Of a stretch of DNA of 64,000 nucleotides, positions 17,412-25,862 are shown in pieces; positions within the stretch are counted from its first letter, which is position 1, and the number at the start of each line of letters is the position of its first letter. Source of the DNA: Paenarthrobacter ureafaciens (GTDB lineage: Bacteria > Actinomycetota > Actinomycetes > Actinomycetales > Micrococcaceae); assembly GCF_004028095.1 (NCBI RefSeq), contig NZ_SBHM01000006.1, forward strand, positions 434,001 through 498,000. The letters are read 5' to 3'. The notes under the pieces are model-generated. The model made no database searches and was not told the DNA's origin. It worked only from the letters and a program-made list of their open reading frames with translations. The translations under genes were made by a program, and so were the position numbers.

Positions 17412-18425
17412 CTAGTTGCCGCCCACCATTTGGAGGAATTCTCCCTCGGACACCACTTCGATCTGCTGCCCTTTGGCGTGGAGTTCCAGGACGCGCTTTG
17501 CCTTGCCCGTGAGCCTGCCGGCACGAAGGTCCCCGGCGACGAAACCGTCCCCCACCACCAACACCGTAGTGCGGGCAGTCACCCTGCTCTCGGGACTGGC
17601 ACCCAGGTCCGCGGCACGTGCCTTCGCCTCGGGGCGGGGCATTGCCAAATCGCCGGTGAAGACCACTGTCTGGCCGAACAACGGGTGGCCTGGTTCAGCA
17701 CCGGGGTTGGGCAGCGGGTTGGGACCTTCCTCGGGCCAGGGCGACCACGCACGCTTGGCCGGCGGGTTTGGCGAGCCCGGCCCTGACACCCCGGTTCCCA
17801 CCAAACGTGCCGCGAGCGCGGACGCAGTGGCTTTGGACAGTCCGAAGGCCGGGTCAAAGGCCGGTTGCCGCGGGAGTGCCAGGCCCAACGAAAGGTAGAG
17901 TTCGGCGATGCTGTTGGCACTGTTGCGCCGTGCAATGTCGATGAGGATTCCGGCGCACGCGCGGGCATCCTCAGTGGCGTCGTGGTGGTTGACCAATGGA
18001 ACGCCGGCCTCTTCGGCAGCGTAGGGCAGGGAGTTGGAAACCAGCGAGTAGCACCGGCGGGACAACATCACCGTGCAGACGTACTCGTACGCTGGTCCGG
18101 GCAACCCGGAGACTTCCAGGCCGGAGCGGATGACACCCAGATCAAATGCTGCGTTATGCGCTGCGAGGATGTCATCGCCGATGAAGGCGCCGATCTCCGG
18201 GAACAACTCACCGAACCTGGGCATGCCGGCTACGTCTTCGGCGCGGATGCCGTGGATCCGCGTGTTGTGGTACTCGAAGTGGTCATGGTTCTCCGGCGGC
18301 CGCATCAACCAGGAGGCTTCTTCCACCACCACTCCGTTGCGGACTTTGCTGAGCCCGACCGAACAGGGAGAGCCCCTGAAGCCGTTGGCCGTTTCAAAGT
18401 CGATCGCCGTAAAGTCCAATGCCAC
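17412..18425 (-). CDS. DEDDh 3'-5' exonuclease with C-terminal BRCT domain
   Basis: A 337-residue fusion. Residues ~1-165 are a DnaQ/epsilon-like exonuclease: FTAIDFETANGF (motif I, D and E), AHNAAFDLGVI (motif II) and NHHDATEDARACAGIL (motif III with the HxxxxD pair). A Pro-rich linker (~205-245) follows, then a BRCT-like domain: GQTVVFTGDLAMPRPEAKARA, then VTARTTVLVVGDGFV. This combination suggests a DNA-end or repair nuclease rather than a polymerase subunit. The GTG start at 18425 has no ribosome site but a TACCCT box 6 nt upstream. Confidence 0.88.
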   Translation of the reverse strand: MALDFTAIDFETANGFRGSPCSVGLSKVRNGVVVEEASWLMRPPENHDHFEYHNTRIHGIRAEDVAGMPRFGELFPEIGAFIGDDILAAHNAAFDLGVIRSGLEVSGLPGPAYEYVCTVMLSRRCYSLVSNSLPYAAEEAGVPLVNHHDATEDARACAGILIDIARRNSANSIAELYLSLGLALPRQPAFDPAFGLSKATASALAARLVGTGVSGPGSPNPPAKRAWSPWPEEGPNPLPNPGAEPGHPLFGQTVVFTGDLAMPRPEAKARAADLGASPESRVTARTTVLVVGDGFVAGDLRAGRLTGKAKRVLELHAKGQQIEVVSEGEFLQMVGGN

Positions 18426-18431
18426 TGGACA

Positions 18432-18437
18432 AGGGTA
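18432..18437 (-). promoter_or_regulatory. Leaderless -10 box of the exonuclease-BRCT gene
   Basis: TACCCT on the minus strand, 6 nt before the GTG at 18425. Confidence 0.4.
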
Positions 18438-18443
18438 CAGGCG

Positions 18444-18488
18444 GGAAGGGCCGCCCTTTCGCCGATTTCCCGGCGGGGCGGCCCTTCC
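18444..18488. terminator. GC-rich stem-loop after the ABC operon
   Basis: A perfect 13-bp inverted repeat, GGAAGGGCCGCCC (18444-18456) and its complement (18476-18488), with a 19-nt loop. It lies 46 bp after the permease stop and before the exonuclease promoter box. There is no T-tract, so Rho or another factor may be involved. Confidence 0.6.
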
Positions 18489-18533
18489 AGCCTGCGAGTG
18501 TGGCGAACGCTACATCAAGCGCGCGATGGAGGC

Positions 18534-19220
18534 TTAGGGCGTTGCACGCCGAAGCGTGGAGTAGGAACCGGCTGCCAGGACTACACACAGCAGGGCCGTC
18601 CACCCGCTGATGCTCAACGGACTTTGCTGGGCGAACCACGCACCAACCGAGCCCCACCATTGTTGGACGGTAGCCAGGGCCACGAAGCCCACGAGCACCA
18701 TGGCCGTCCCCAAGGTGGAGATCAGCACTCCGGCGGTCCCCCAGCGCTTGAAGATCGTGGCGAACCAGAAACCGACGATGAACATCAGCATCATCACGAC
18801 GAAGAAGAACGCGGCGGTGGAGTACCAAGGCCCGTCAGTGATCCACGGGATGTTGAAGAAGTATCCGGAGACCCCCCATCCATTGGTTGCCTTCTCGATA
18901 GCCCCGCCAAGGAGGTACAGCACCGACATGCCCAGGGCGATCACTGCAAACAGGCCCAAGGAACCGGCGTAGAAGGCCTTGCGGCTGATGCTGAGGCCCT
19001 GGGAGAAGGGGAACACCAGCGTCATGCTCTGGATTCCAAGGACCATGAAGTACCACAGTGGCGCCTGGCTCCCGCCGCCGTACTTTGCCTCGTCGACAGG
19101 AATCAGGGCAAAGATGGCCAATGACATCAGGAACGAGGAGGCGAGGATCACCAAGGGCCAGCCGATAAACGTCCATCTGTTGATCAGTTGCATTCGTGCA
19201 ACTGCCATTGTCCGGCTCAT
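18534..19220 (-). CDS. ABC-type transporter membrane protein (Ytr-like)
   Basis: A 228-residue integral membrane protein with about six hydrophobic segments (for example FIGWPLVILASSFLMSLAIF near the start and TALLCVVLAAGSYSTL at the end). It overlaps the preceding ATP-binding subunit by 4 bp and is therefore its membrane partner. No family motif beyond the topology can be named with confidence. Together with the GntR regulator it forms a three-gene operon of the YtrA-YtrB type found in Gram-positives, often induced by cell-wall antibiotics. Confidence 0.75.
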   Translation of the reverse strand: MSRTMAVARMQLINRWTFIGWPLVILASSFLMSLAIFALIPVDEAKYGGGSQAPLWYFMVLGIQSMTLVFPFSQGLSISRKAFYAGSLGLFAVIALGMSVLYLLGGAIEKATNGWGVSGYFFNIPWITDGPWYSTAAFFFVVMMLMFIVGFWFATIFKRWGTAGVLISTLGTAMVLVGFVALATVQQWWGSVGAWFAQQSPLSISGWTALLCVVLAAGSYSTLRRATP

Positions 19221-20152
19221 CGGGTTGCCTCCATCGTGCCATCTGAGAATTCGGATTGGGGCTGTGAAGCCGTTGATCCCGTGCGGGCCATGGTCTTGCG
19301 TACCACCAGTTGCTGCAGCGAAACCGGGGACAATTCGAGCCCCAATTCCTCCGCTTCTGCCCTTGCCTGCCTGTCCAGCGCCTGGTCCACGGTGACCGAG
19401 GCGAGGGATCCCAAGGTTTCCCTGTGCAGGACGGGGCGGCCGGCGAGGAAAGCGTCCACTTTGTCCGCGGACCCGGACACGGTGACGGCCGAACCACGGA
19501 TGTCGTCGGCGTCGGCATCCATGATGATCCGTCCGCGGTCAATGACCACCACGTGCTCCAAGAGGTTTGCCACCTCGTCGATCAGATGCGAGGAGAGGAT
19601 GATCGTGCGGGGAAATTCCGCGTAATCCTGTACCAGCCGGTCGTAGAACAGCTGGCGCGCAACAGCATCGAGGCCGAGGTAGGGCTCATCAAAGAACGTG
19701 AGCTCCGCCCGTGATGCCAGGCCTATGATGACCCCCACGGCAGAGAGCTGGCCGCGGGACAGCTTCTTGATCCGGCGCTTCATCGGGAGCTGGAACTCTT
19801 CGGCCAGCAGCTCCGCAAAGCCTTGGTCCCAGTTCTTGTAGAACAGCGCAGCGGAACGGAACGCATGGCGGGGTTGGAAATCATCAGGGTACTTCTGCGA
19901 CTCGCGGATGAAGCAGATCCGTGAAAGTACGGCGTCGTTCTCATAAGCCGCTTTTCCAAAAACCAGCGCATCCCCGGAAGTGGCGAAGGCCTGGGCCGTC
20001 AGGATGGACATCAGCGTGGTCTTCCCAGCGCCGTTGCGGCCCAGGAGACCGTAGATCCGGTTGGCGGCCAGGCTTAGGTTGACGTCCTCCAACGCGTTGA
20101 CGTCTTTATAGCGCTTGCTCAGGTTACGGGCCTCGACGATCATCTCGTTCAC
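19217..20152 (-). CDS. ABC transporter ATP-binding protein (YtrB-like)
   Basis: A 311-residue ATPase. Walker A is GLLGRNGAGKTTLMSILT, the signature is KLSRGQLSAVGVIIGLAS, Walker B is AELTFFDEPYLGLD, and the switch His is in ILSSHLIDEV. The signature reads LSRGQ instead of LSGGQ, as in some YtrB/BcrA-type exporters. The ~85 C-terminal residues lie beyond the nucleotide-binding domain. The start overlaps the regulator stop by 4 bp (ATGA); MIVEARN three codons later is an alternative start. Confidence 0.88.
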   Translation of the reverse strand: MNEMIVEARNLSKRYKDVNALEDVNLSLAANRIYGLLGRNGAGKTTLMSILTAQAFATSGDALVFGKAAYENDAVLSRICFIRESQKYPDDFQPRHAFRSAALFYKNWDQGFAELLAEEFQLPMKRRIKKLSRGQLSAVGVIIGLASRAELTFFDEPYLGLDAVARQLFYDRLVQDYAEFPRTIILSSHLIDEVANLLEHVVVIDRGRIIMDADADDIRGSAVTVSGSADKVDAFLAGRPVLHRETLGSLASVTVDQALDRQARAEAEELGLELSPVSLQQLVVRKTMARTGSTASQPQSEFSDGTMEATR

Positions 20153-20559
20153 AGGGCCGCGCTCCTTTCCTTGTCGTTTCCGGCATCAGGAGCCAGCCTG
20201 GCGCCGCGTTCAATCATGTGGTTCAGCTGCTCGGCCGAAATGCCCAATTTGCGGGCCTCAACGGTCAGCGGCCTGACGTACTGCTCAAAGAACTCTTCGG
20301 TCCGCCGCGCAATGAGTTGCGCGCGGGCCCCTGTGGCAACGAACATCCCGATCCCCCTGCGTTTGTAAAGAATCCCGGAGTCCACCAGCACATTCACTCC
20401 TTTGGCGGCTGTGGCCGGGTTGATGCGATGGAAGGCCGCGAACTCGTTGGTGGAGGGCACTTGCGACTCCTCCGGCATGGTTCCGTCCACGATCCCGTTC
20501 TCGATGAGTTCCGCGATCTGCAGGAAGATCGGCTTGCTGTCGTCGATCACCGGCGGCAC
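20149..20559 (-). CDS. GntR-family regulator, YtrA subfamily
   Basis: A 136-residue protein with the GntR winged helix (KPIFLQIAELIENGIVDGTM, then VPSTNEFAAFHRINPATAAKG) and only a short helical C-terminal tail, which defines the YtrA subfamily. It is first in the operon with the ATPase and membrane subunit, so it probably represses its own operon. The GTG start at 20559 lies just inside the transcript from the promoter at 20590-20617, and a 24-bp dyad overlaps the promoter. Confidence 0.88.
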   Translation of the reverse strand: MPPVIDDSKPIFLQIAELIENGIVDGTMPEESQVPSTNEFAAFHRINPATAAKGVNVLVDSGILYKRRGIGMFVATGARAQLIARRTEEFFEQYVRPLTVEARKLGISAEQLNHMIERGARLAPDAGNDKERSAAL

Positions 20560-20568
20560 ACCATCTTT

Positions 20569-20592
20569 GGTTCATTACTCATGTAACTAACC
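20569..20592. promoter_or_regulatory. Candidate YtrA-type operator
   Basis: An imperfect 24-bp dyad: on the minus strand GGTT at one end and AACC at the other, with an inner TTAC-N4-GTAA. It starts at the edge of the -10 box and ends 9 bp before the GntR start codon, ideal for autorepression. Confidence 0.55.
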
Positions 20593-20617
20593 ATACAAGC
20601 GAGAGACCACACGTCAA
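20590..20617 (-). promoter_or_regulatory. Promoter of the GntR-ABC operon
   Basis: On the minus strand TTGACG (20612-20617) and TATGGT (20590-20595) are separated by 16 bp, the best sigma-70-like match in the window. Confidence 0.6.
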
Positions 20618-20651
20618 GGGCTTCCTGAAAAACAGCCCACCGCAGTTCCAG

Positions 20652-20657
20652 TAGGCT
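20652..20657 (+). promoter_or_regulatory. Leaderless -10 box of dedA
   Basis: TAGGCT 6 nt before the GTG at 20664. Confidence 0.4.
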
Positions 20658-20663
20658 TAATGG

Positions 20664-21443
20664 GTGATCTTTACTGCGATGAGCGACTTTGCCGTATCCA
20701 CTTTTGGAGGCGCGGGACCGGTACGGCCACCCATGGCGTCATTCCTGCCGGACTGGCTGAACCCCCAGATCTTCCTTGCCGACCCCGCACTTGCCCCGTG
20801 GGTTGTGCTGCTGGTGTGCGGCATTGTCTTTGCCGAGACCGGGTTGCTGGTCGGGTTTTTCCTGCCCGGAGACTCCATGCTCTTCACGGCGGGTCTCCTC
20901 GTGGCAACGGACACCATCAAGTTCAATATCTGGGCACTGGCCGGTCTGATCATCGTGGCCGCGATCGTCGGCAACCAGACCGGTTACCTCATAGGCTCCA
21001 AAGCGGGCCCGGCAATCTTCAACCGGCCGGACTCCCGCCTCTTCAAGAAGGAAAACGTCGAAAGCGCCCATGCCTTCTTCGAAAAGCATGGCGGCAAAGC
21101 GCTGATCCTGGCCCGTTTCGTCCCCATCATCCGGACCTTCGTCCCCGTGATCGTCGGCGTGGCCCAGATGGACAAGCGGAAGTTCTTCCTTTTCAACGTC
21201 ATTGGCGCCGTCCTCTGGGGCGGTGGCGTGACGCTCCTGGGCTACCTCCTCGGCGACCGCGTGCCGTGGGTCAGTGACAACCTTGACATCATCTTCATCG
21301 TCATCGTCCTGATTTCGGTGATTCCGGTCTTCATCGAAGTAGGCCGTGGCTTCATCGCAAAGCGCAAGGCCGAAGCCGAGGGCACGGACCCTGTAGAAGA
21401 ATTCATCGAAGAACACGAACCCGAAAAGCACGGCGAGCACTAA
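20664..21443 (+). CDS. DedA-family membrane protein
   Basis: A 259-residue DedA/VTT-domain protein. Conserved elements are GIVFAETGLLVGFFLPGDSML (with the acidic residue needed for function in the family), IVGNQTGYLIGSKAG, FEKHGGKALILARFVPIIRT (with the essential Arg pair) and GVAQMDKRKFFLFNVIGAV. These proteins are linked to undecaprenyl-phosphate or phospholipid flipping. The C-terminus is acidic (FIEEHEPEKHGEH). The GTG at 20664 follows a TAGGCT box; an ATG at 20679 is an alternative start. Confidence 0.9.
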   Translation: MIFTAMSDFAVSTFGGAGPVRPPMASFLPDWLNPQIFLADPALAPWVVLLVCGIVFAETGLLVGFFLPGDSMLFTAGLLVATDTIKFNIWALAGLIIVAAIVGNQTGYLIGSKAGPAIFNRPDSRLFKKENVESAHAFFEKHGGKALILARFVPIIRTFVPVIVGVAQMDKRKFFLFNVIGAVLWGGGVTLLGYLLGDRVPWVSDNLDIIFIVIVLISVIPVFIEVGRGFIAKRKAEAEGTDPVEEFIEEHEPEKHGEH

Positions 21444-21503
21444 GCGGCAGCCAGGCCTCGCCGGCACAGAAGCGAGCAGCACAGACAAGAGCAGTACAGA
21501 CGA

Positions 21504-21535
21504 GAAAGGCGCCCCGAGGGGCGCCTTTCTTGTCT
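21504..21535. terminator. Bidirectional terminator between dedA and rdgB
   Basis: A 12-bp inverted repeat GAAAGGCGCCCC (21504-21515) and its complement (21518-21529) followed on the plus strand by TTCTTGTC and preceded by A-rich sequence on the other side, between convergent genes. Confidence 0.8.
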
Positions 21536-21546
21536 ATGCCCTGAAA

Positions 21547-22209
21547 CTAACCGCGGGGTTCGGAGAGGGCCTCAACGATCGCAGGAAGAAGGGCGCGGAA
21601 CGCCTGTCCCCTGTGGCTGATCGCGTTCTTCTCCTCGAAGCCCAGCTCTGCGCAACTGCGGTCCATGCCCTTGGGCTGCAGGATGGGATCGTAACCAAAA
21701 CCACCGTCGCCGCGGGGTTCGCGAAGCAGGGTCCCTTCAAGCTGGCCGTACTCAACCGTTTCACGGGAGATCCCGGCCGGGCCGGGCACTGCCAACGCTG
21801 CTGCACACACAAACGCAGCGCCCCTGGAGGCATCGGGAACGTCGGAGAGTTGGGCAAGCAGCAATTGCAGGTTCGCAGCGTCATCACCGTGCTTGCCCGA
21901 CCAGCGCGCAGAGAAGATCCCCGGCGCCCCGCCCAGGACATCCACGGCAAGGCCGGAATCGTCGGCAATGGCAACCAGTCCGGTGGCTTCGGCAACGGCC
22001 CGGGCCTTCAGGAGTGAGTTCTCCGCGAAGGTAACGCCCGTCTCGGCAACGTCAGGGGCACCTACGGCAGCTGCATCCACCACTTGGGTGTCCACGTCCA
22101 CGCCGGGCACCTGCCCGCGGAGCAGTTCCCTGAGCTCCCTCAGTTTGCCCTTGTTGTGCGTGGCCAGAACCAGCACCGGGCCACCGTCCTGCGGGTTGGT
22201 GCCGCTCAC
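21547..22209 (-). CDS. rdgB: XTP/dITP diphosphatase (HAM1/RdgB)
   Basis: A 220-residue non-canonical purine NTP pyrophosphatase that clears ITP/XTP from the nucleotide pool. Motifs: [18 protein letters not shown] (substrate loop), [39 protein letters not shown] and [11 protein letters not shown]. The GTG start at 22209 overlaps the rph stop by 4 bp; the two form an operon with the upstream MBL and murI genes on the same strand. Confidence 0.95.
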   Translation of the reverse strand: MSGTNPQDGGPVLVLATHNKGKLRELRELLRGQVPGVDVDTQVVDAAAVGAPDVAETGVTFAENSLLKARAVAEATGLVAIADDSGLAVDVLGGAPGIFSARWSGKHGDDAANLQLLLAQLSDVPDASRGAAFVCAAALAVPGPAGISRETVEYGQLEGTLLREPRGDGGFGYDPILQPKGMDRSCAELGFEEKNAISHRGQAFRALLPAIVEALSEPRG

Positions 22210-22964
22210 GGCGCCTCCGCCAGGGTTTCGCGCTGGATGGCTGCCAGCTGGCCCGTCCCGATCAAGGCAAGGTCCAGAAGGGCATTGAGTTCATCACGGT
22301 CAAAAGGAGCGCCTTCGGCAGTGCCTTGGACTTCCACAAACTTACCGGAGCCGGTGACCACTACGTTCATGTCCGTCTCTGCGCGGACATCCTCCACGTA
22401 GGGAAGATCCAACATTGGAACGCCGTCGATGATCCCCACGGAAACAGCTGCAATGGTGTCCACCAGGGGTTCTGCGTGCCGGGAGATGAGCTTGTTCTCC
22501 CGGGCGAAGCGGATGGCTTCGGCAAGCGCAACGTAGGCGCCGGTGATCGCCGCGGTGCGGGTTCCGCCGTCGGCTTGGAGGACATCGCAGTCAAGGACAA
22601 TGGTGTTCTCGCCCAAGGCCTTGGTGTCGATGATGGAGCGCAACGACCGCCCGATCAAGCGGGAGATCTCATGGGTGCGGCCGCCGATCTTGCCCTTGAC
22701 GGATTCACGGTCGGACCGGGTGTTCGTAGCCCGGGGCAGCATCGCGTACTCGGCGGTGACCCAACCGCGGCCTTCGCCTTTGAGCCACCGCGGGACGCCT
22801 TCCGTGAGGGAAGCAGTGCACAGCACACGCGTGTTGCCGAACTCGATAAGCGCGGACCCTTCGGCCTGCTTGGACCATCCCCTGGTGATGCTGATGGGGC
22901 GGAGTTGATCGGGGGTCCTGCCATCGGCACGGATAACGGGGGCGGCTGTTGCTTCTGAAGTCAT
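22206..22964 (-). CDS. rph: Ribonuclease PH
   Basis: A 252-residue phosphorolytic 3'-5' exoribonuclease that trims tRNA 3' ends. Motifs: [58 protein letters not shown] and [20 protein letters not shown]. The catalytic-site loops look intact. A TAGGCT box 6 nt before the ATG suggests its own leaderless promoter, although it lies 42 bp after the MBL gene. Confidence 0.96.
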   Translation of the reverse strand: MTSEATAAPVIRADGRTPDQLRPISITRGWSKQAEGSALIEFGNTRVLCTASLTEGVPRWLKGEGRGWVTAEYAMLPRATNTRSDRESVKGKIGGRTHEISRLIGRSLRSIIDTKALGENTIVLDCDVLQADGGTRTAAITGAYVALAEAIRFARENKLISRHAEPLVDTIAAVSVGIIDGVPMLDLPYVEDVRAETDMNVVVTGSGKFVEVQGTAEGAPFDRDELNALLDLALIGTGQLAAIQRETLAEAP

Positions 22965-22970
22965 GCCCCC

Positions 22971-22976
22971 AGCCTA
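22971..22976 (-). promoter_or_regulatory. Leaderless -10 box of rph
   Basis: TAGGCT on the minus strand, 6 nt before the rph ATG at 22964. Confidence 0.4.
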
Positions 22977-23006
22977 TCGAGGATGCAGGGCTGCGGCCCA
23001 GTTGGG

Positions 23007-23804
23007 CTAGACCGTGTAGTGGACCCCTGCAACAGCCACAGCGACGTCACCGCTGAACACCGGCTTGGCCTCAGCCATCACTTTCGTCTGGGACGTCCAG
23101 ACGGGGATGTGGGTCAGCAGCAGCCGCTTGGCTCCAGCGTTCACCGCAGCCTCCGCGGCACGCTTCCCGGTGAGGTGGACGTCCTTGATGGCGTCATCGC
23201 GGCCTTCCTCGAAGGCCGCTTCGCACAGGAAAAGGTCCGCTCCCTGCGCCGCGTCTTCCAGGCCTTGGCAGGAATCGGTGTCCCCGGAATACGTCAACAC
23301 CCGGGTCACCGGCGTGCCGTCCTTGCCCGGCTCTGTTGCGGTGACACGCAATGCGTAGCACTCTTCCACCGGATGGTTCACGCCGTACGGGGTCACGGTG
23401 AAGGGTCCGACCGTCACGGGCTTTTGCTCCGCCCAGTTGGTGAAGTCGAATTCCTCGTGCATACCGGGATCAAGGTCGAGCCCGTACGCGGTTGCCATCC
23501 GGTCCGCCGTCGCAGCGGGACCCCACACGGGAAGACGGTCACGGCCCCAACCGCCCGGCTTCCATCGGACAGCAACATGCAGGCCACAGAGGTCCATGCA
23601 GTGGTCCGGGTGCAGGTGGGTCAGGAAAATGGCGTCGATGTCCTCCAGGTCGGTGTACCGCTGGATGGCCCCCAGGGCGCCACTGCCGAGATCCATGACA
23701 ATTTTCCACTCGCGCTCACCGTCGTGGGCGGTCACCAAATAGCACGACGCCGGCGAGCCGGGTCCCGGGAATGAGCCCGTGCAGCCCACGATCGTCAGCT
23801 TCAT
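23007..23804 (-). CDS. MBL-fold metallohydrolase (Rv1339-like)
   Basis: A 265-residue metallo-beta-lactamase-fold hydrolase with the metal motif [16 protein letters not shown], a distant His in [15 protein letters not shown], the Asp in TYSGDTDSC, and a C-terminal LLLTHIPVW. Its place between murI and rph corresponds to Rv1339 of M. tuberculosis, reported as an atypical cyclic-nucleotide phosphodiesterase; by sequence alone it could also be an RNase Z-like enzyme. It overlaps murI by 4 bp (ATGA), implying coupled translation. Confidence 0.85.
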   Translation of the reverse strand: MKLTIVGCTGSFPGPGSPASCYLVTAHDGEREWKIVMDLGSGALGAIQRYTDLEDIDAIFLTHLHPDHCMDLCGLHVAVRWKPGGWGRDRLPVWGPAATADRMATAYGLDLDPGMHEEFDFTNWAEQKPVTVGPFTVTPYGVNHPVEECYALRVTATEPGKDGTPVTRVLTYSGDTDSCQGLEDAAQGADLFLCEAAFEEGRDDAIKDVHLTGKRAAEAAVNAGAKRLLLTHIPVWTSQTKVMAEAKPVFSGDVAVAVAGVHYTV

Positions 23805-24796
23805 AGTCCACTCTCCGTCGCAGCCCGCGTACCGTTGTCCGGCTGGACGAAATAGGACCGGCGGGCCAAGCCCGCCCCGGCCCTGGCCGCTGCAAGCATC
23901 TCCGGCGTAATACGGGCAAGGCTACCTGTTGGATACTGGGCGGAGACATGGTCGACATGCTTGACCGAGAGAACTTCCGGCCCAAGGAACCTGCGGGCAA
24001 GGGTCTCGAATTGGGCTGCGTCACCGGTGGCAATGAACTCATGGCTGGGCGCACTTGCCTCAGTCCGCTGGATGCCGCCGTTCGCCAGGGCCCGGTAGAC
24101 GTCCTTGGCGGTCTCCTCCGCACTGGAGACGAGGGTGACGTCCTCACCCATCACGAACGAGATCACGCCGGTGAGCAAGGGATAGTGCGTGCAGCCCAGG
24201 ACTACGGTGTCCACGTTGGACTGCTTGAGTGGTTCCAGATATTCGTTTGCTGCCGCCAGGAGCTCCGGGCCCGTGGTGATTCCCGCCTCGACGAAGTTTA
24301 CGAACGAGGGGCAGGCCACGGACGTAATCGAAAGGTCCGGAGCCGCGGCAAAGGTGTCCTCGTAGGCCCTGGAACCCACGGTGGCAGATGTCCCGATGAC
24401 TCCGATGCGCCCGGTCCGGGTGGCGGACACTGCGCGCCGGACCGCCGGTTGGATCACCTCGATGACCGGAATTCCGTAACGGGCCGTGTAGCGCTCCCGG
24501 GCGTCCCGAAGCACCGCGGCCGAGGCGGAATTGCAGGCGATGGTGAGCAGCTTGACGCCCGAATCCACCAGTTCGTCCATGACGCCGAGGGCATTGGCCC
24601 GGACCTCGGCAATAGGCAACGGCCCGTAGGGTCCATGGGCGGTGTCCCCCACGTACAGGATTGACTCGTTGGGGAGCTGGTCGATGATGGAGCGGGCCAC
24701 CGTCAGGCCACCAACACCGGAATCGAAAACACCGATCGGACGCGCGCCCATAAGCTCAGTGGAAACGCCTGTTGAGTTGCCCGATGCTGAAGTCAT
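23801..24796 (-). CDS. murI: Glutamate racemase
   Basis: Converts L- to D-glutamate for peptidoglycan. Both catalytic Cys regions are present, [19 protein letters not shown] and [12 protein letters not shown], with [17 protein letters not shown] at the N-terminus. From the ATG at 24796 the protein has 331 residues, longer than the usual ~270, owing to a C-terminal extension after residue ~290 and 16 extra N-terminal residues. A start at [10 protein letters not shown] (24751) is possible; neither has a convincing ribosome site. First gene of murI-MBL and probably co-transcribed with rph-rdgB. Confidence 0.93.
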   Translation of the reverse strand: MTSASGNSTGVSTELMGARPIGVFDSGVGGLTVARSIIDQLPNESILYVGDTAHGPYGPLPIAEVRANALGVMDELVDSGVKLLTIACNSASAAVLRDARERYTARYGIPVIEVIQPAVRRAVSATRTGRIGVIGTSATVGSRAYEDTFAAAPDLSITSVACPSFVNFVEAGITTGPELLAAANEYLEPLKQSNVDTVVLGCTHYPLLTGVISFVMGEDVTLVSSAEETAKDVYRALANGGIQRTEASAPSHEFIATGDAAQFETLARRFLGPEVLSVKHVDHVSAQYPTGSLARITPEMLAAARAGAGLARRSYFVQPDNGTRAATESGL

Positions 24797-24902
24797 GATT
24801 ATTCGAGAATAAGGCTTCCCTTGGTGCGCGGCCATTAGCTGCGTCTCCCCGCCCGTGTCTGATTTGTCACACGGGAGCGGCGGCAGCGTCCGTCCGCGCG
24901 GC

Positions 24903-25469
24903 TCAGGGCTTCGCCTGCCGCGCGGCCAACATCGACTGAACCAACGACTCCTGGAGCCACGTGGTGAAGTTGTAGACCAAGGCCAGGTAGCTCTCAACAT
25001 CCTCGGCCTGGCTCCAGTCCTGCATGCTGTGGACATGGTCGGCGTCAGCCTCGTCCCGGATGTCGAGGCGCTCGGCCAAGACAAGGCGGACATCGTTCAG
25101 CGCCATGGACCAACGCTGGGCATCGGCCGGCGTCAGGACGAGGTCGTCCTTGTCCAACCCCATTGCCGTTGCCCGCAGGGCACCGATTTTGCTTTCCCGC
25201 ACCGAGCGCTCGGTGAGTTGCCGGAATTCGAGCGAGCCGGCGTCGTCGTCCTTCATCACGTTGGGCAGCAGCCGCAGGAGGGCGCGGTCGGCAGGCTTCT
25301 TCACGTCCATGTCCAGGCCGATCATGGCCGCCAACGGATCTTCATTCTCCTTGGCCTCAGACTCGAGCATGGAAATGACGTCGTCCAGAAGCCCGCGAAG
25401 AAGATCCCGTTCGGCCGGTTCGAGGTAGCCGGTGATGCCCTTGAGTCCGTATTTGAATGCCTTAGCCAC
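24903..25469 (-). CDS. DUF2017 protein
   Basis: A 188-residue helical protein of the DUF2017 family, found next to clpS across actinobacteria. Recognisable parts are [31 protein letters not shown] and the C-terminal [21 protein letters not shown]. Function unknown; the linkage to ClpS suggests a role in the N-degron/ClpAP-type pathway. The GTG at 25469 overlaps the clpS stop by 8 bp; a longer in-frame extension would run backward into clpS. Confidence 0.85.
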   Translation of the reverse strand: MAKAFKYGLKGITGYLEPAERDLLRGLLDDVISMLESEAKENEDPLAAMIGLDMDVKKPADRALLRLLPNVMKDDDAGSLEFRQLTERSVRESKIGALRATAMGLDKDDLVLTPADAQRWSMALNDVRLVLAERLDIRDEADADHVHSMQDWSQAEDVESYLALVYNFTTWLQESLVQSMLAARQAKP

Positions 25470-25824
25470 TCTGGCGGCCGCCCTTTCCGGGTGTTTCGTT
25501 GCCGCTGGCGGCCTTTTCCACGGTGGCCCACAAGCCGAAGCCATGCATGGCTACAGCGTGCTGCTCAACCTGCTCCTTGCTCCCGTGGGCCACAATGGAC
25601 CGGCCTTTCCGGTGAACTTCCATCATGAGTTTGTGTGCCTTGGACTCGGAATAGCCAAAGTAGCTCTGGAAAACATAGCTGACGTAGCTCATGAGGTTGA
25701 CGGGGTCGTTCCAGATCACAAGGTTCCAGGGGATGTCCGGGGCGGTCAGGACATCAGTGGCAGCCAGCTCTGAAGCTTCCGTCCGTTCATCAATATCCGT
25801 ACCAAACGCAACGCTAGGGCTCAT
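25462..25824 (-). CDS. clpS: ClpS adaptor protein
   Basis: A 120-residue Clp adaptor that delivers N-end-rule substrates to a Clp ATPase. The core is IPWNLVIWNDPVNLMSYV followed by a segment with HKLMMEVHRKGRSIVAHGSKE and the helix EQHAVAMHGFGLWATVEK, matching ClpS including the acidic NDP substrate-pocket region. N- and C-terminal extensions are short and polar. Its promoter lies back to back with that of pncB. Confidence 0.95.
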   Translation of the reverse strand: MSPSVAFGTDIDERTEASELAATDVLTAPDIPWNLVIWNDPVNLMSYVSYVFQSYFGYSESKAHKLMMEVHRKGRSIVAHGSKEQVEQHAVAMHGFGLWATVEKAASGNETPGKGGRQSG

Positions 25825-25830
25825 CTGTCC

Positions 25831-25836
25831 ATTCTA
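25831..25836 (-). promoter_or_regulatory. Leaderless -10 box of clpS
   Basis: TAGAAT on the minus strand, 6 nt before the ATG at 25824, with TTCACT 16 nt upstream as a possible -35. Confidence 0.5.
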
Positions 25837-25849
25837 TGGCGGCTCGCAC

Positions 25850-25855
25850 TAGAGT
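25850..25855 (+). promoter_or_regulatory. Leaderless -10 box of pncB
   Basis: TAGAGT 7 nt before the GTG at 25863. It lies 13 bp from the clpS box on the other strand. Confidence 0.45.
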
Positions 25856-25862
25856 GAATTTC

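Noticed and set aside
18426..18533. A small ORF between the exonuclease and ABC permease genes
   Set aside because: The region is a GC-rich stem-loop plus a promoter box; the short frames there have no ribosome site or similarity.
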